NCBI GenBank assembly: GCA_032334235.1
Contig: JAVSGI010000005.1
Coordinates: forward strand, 744,001 to 808,000
Direction of reading: 5' to 3'
Source of the DNA: Paracoccaceae bacterium Fryx2
GTDB taxonomy: Bacteria; Pseudomonadota; Alphaproteobacteria; Rhodobacterales; Rhodobacteraceae
Length of the DNA: 64,000 nucleotides
The position numbers and the translations under genes are program-made. The notes under the pieces were generated by a model. It was not told the DNA's origin and did not search any database. It worked only from the letters and a program-made list of their open reading frames with translations. Position 1 is the stretch's first letter. Each line of letters begins with the position of its first letter. Of this stretch, positions 63,421-64,000 are shown piece by piece.

Positions 63421-64000
63421 GCGCAGGCTCCCAGAAGGGCATCGAAGCTGTCGAGCGAGGGATGGGCGACGGCAACATCTCTCGGCAGCGCCGTTTGCCG
63501 CGGGTTCAGGCAGGATGCCAGAGGTCCGGGATCGGGCACCCGGCCCGCGTCCAATTCTGCTGCCAGCAGATGTGCCAGTTCCGCCTCGCAGGCCCGGTCG
63601 TGGGCGATGAACAGCAGGTCGACCATGCGGCGGCAGGCGTCGCGGCGGGGCAGATCGCGCTGCAGCACCTTCCAGGCCTCAGCGTATTCGGTTCGCGGGA
63701 ACAGGCTGTCGCGGTAGATCGAACTCCACAGGGCTTGCGGTTTGCGCCGCAGCGCATGGATGACGTGATGGTAGTTGATGACATGCACGCGATGGCCATC
63801 GCCGCGACCTCGCGCCCTTGTATGGCTGACGACCAGGGTGCTGCCGAGAAAGGCCTCAAGGCGATCGTCGTAAAGGTGGACCCGCAAGCGCTGCCCGATC
63901 AGCTGCGACGGGGCGCTGTAGAAGATGCTCTTGACCAGAAAGCCGCTGGTGCGGGTGACCGGAACCACGGTCTCTGTAAAGTCGGTGGTGCGCCGGCGCG
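63417..64000 (-). CDS. istA: IS21-family transposase IstA (third type), C-terminal part
   Basis: The last 193 codons of istA; the start and the DDE core lie outside the window. The visible part includes the end of the Mu-transposase C-terminal beta-barrel (SGFLVKSIFYSAPSQLIGQRLRVHLYDDRLEAFLGSTLVV), followed by the helical tail with VINYHHVIHALRRKPQALWS and LLFIAHDRACEAELAHLLAAELDAG, all typical of this IS21 subgroup. It ends ACA with TGA overlapping the istB start. Confidence 0.9.
   Translation of the reverse strand, partial: RRRTTDFTETVVPVTRTSGFLVKSIFYSAPSQLIGQRLRVHLYDDRLEAFLGSTLVVSHTRARGRGDGHRVHVINYHHVIHALRRKPQALWSSIYRDSLFPRTEYAEAWKVLQRDLPRRDACRRMVDLLFIAHDRACEAELAHLLAAELDAGRVPDPGPLASCLNPRQTALPRDVAVAHPSLDSFDALLGACA

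Larger units (their letters stand above)
62516..64000 (-). mobile_element. IS21-family element, third type, running off the window
   Basis: The element begins about where the IS5-type transposase homology ends (KHGK, 62514), with TGTAGCGCGTCAACCAGC at its tip and a second TCAACCACG-like unit about 26 bp further in, consistent with IS21 terminal repeats. istB and the 3' part of istA lie on the minus strand. The right end is outside the window. The boundary is inferred to within a few bases. Confidence 0.75.

Overview
The window is GC-rich chromosomal DNA from an alphaproteobacterium, most likely a member of the Rhodobacteraceae. Evidence: a C4-pathway 5-aminolevulinate synthase (HemA) with an FNR-type box upstream; the aa3 oxidase assembly cluster ctaC-ctaB-small membrane protein-ctaG-ctaE-surf1 followed by thrC, an M16 protease and a GNAT gene; a bactofilin gene coupled to an M23 peptidase gene; prfB without a programmed frameshift; and a dispersed intergenic repeat with the core GGCGGGGATATTT that I associate with this family.

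Layout. 1-6.2 kb: the tail of a transposase, a peroxiredoxin, the M23 peptidase/bactofilin pair, and a DUF2189 membrane-protein gene split by a 2578-bp IS21-family element. 6.3-51.5 kb: ordinary chromosome. It holds cell-wall genes (mrcA, an N-acetylmuramoyl-L-alanine amidase, a RodZ-like protein), isoprenoid and haem synthesis (ispG, hemA), a thiol oxidoreductase, four tRNA genes (two Asp, two Val), an HU-like protein, lon, tgt, an FAD amine oxidase with a frameshift, an AttEFGH-like ABC exporter operon, MTA/adenine salvage (mtnP-apt), an FAD-linked dehydrogenase, and the cytochrome oxidase/thrC cluster ending at tldD.

51.6-54.8 kb: a decayed Mu-like prophage fragment with major head protein T, a protease/scaffold I gene carrying two frameshifts, a Mor-like regulator and small phage ORFs, plus a tRNA-like cloverleaf. 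55-64 kb: an island of insertion sequences: a degraded IS21 element truncated by an IS256-family element; an IS5-family transposase gene interrupted by a second, nearly identical copy of the 2578-bp IS21 element; and a third, unrelated IS21 element that runs off the window.

The two copies of the 2578-bp element lie in inverted orientation about 53.9 kb apart. Each has its own 7-bp target duplication and I found only one base difference between them, so both insertions are recent and could act as sites for inversion of the whole core. I found no CRISPR array, no restriction or toxin system and no convincing new multi-gene system. The most informative unusual signals are the IS architecture, the two FNR boxes (hemA and ctaC/tldD), the dispersed intergenic repeats and palindromes, and the tRNA-like structure beside the prophage remnant.
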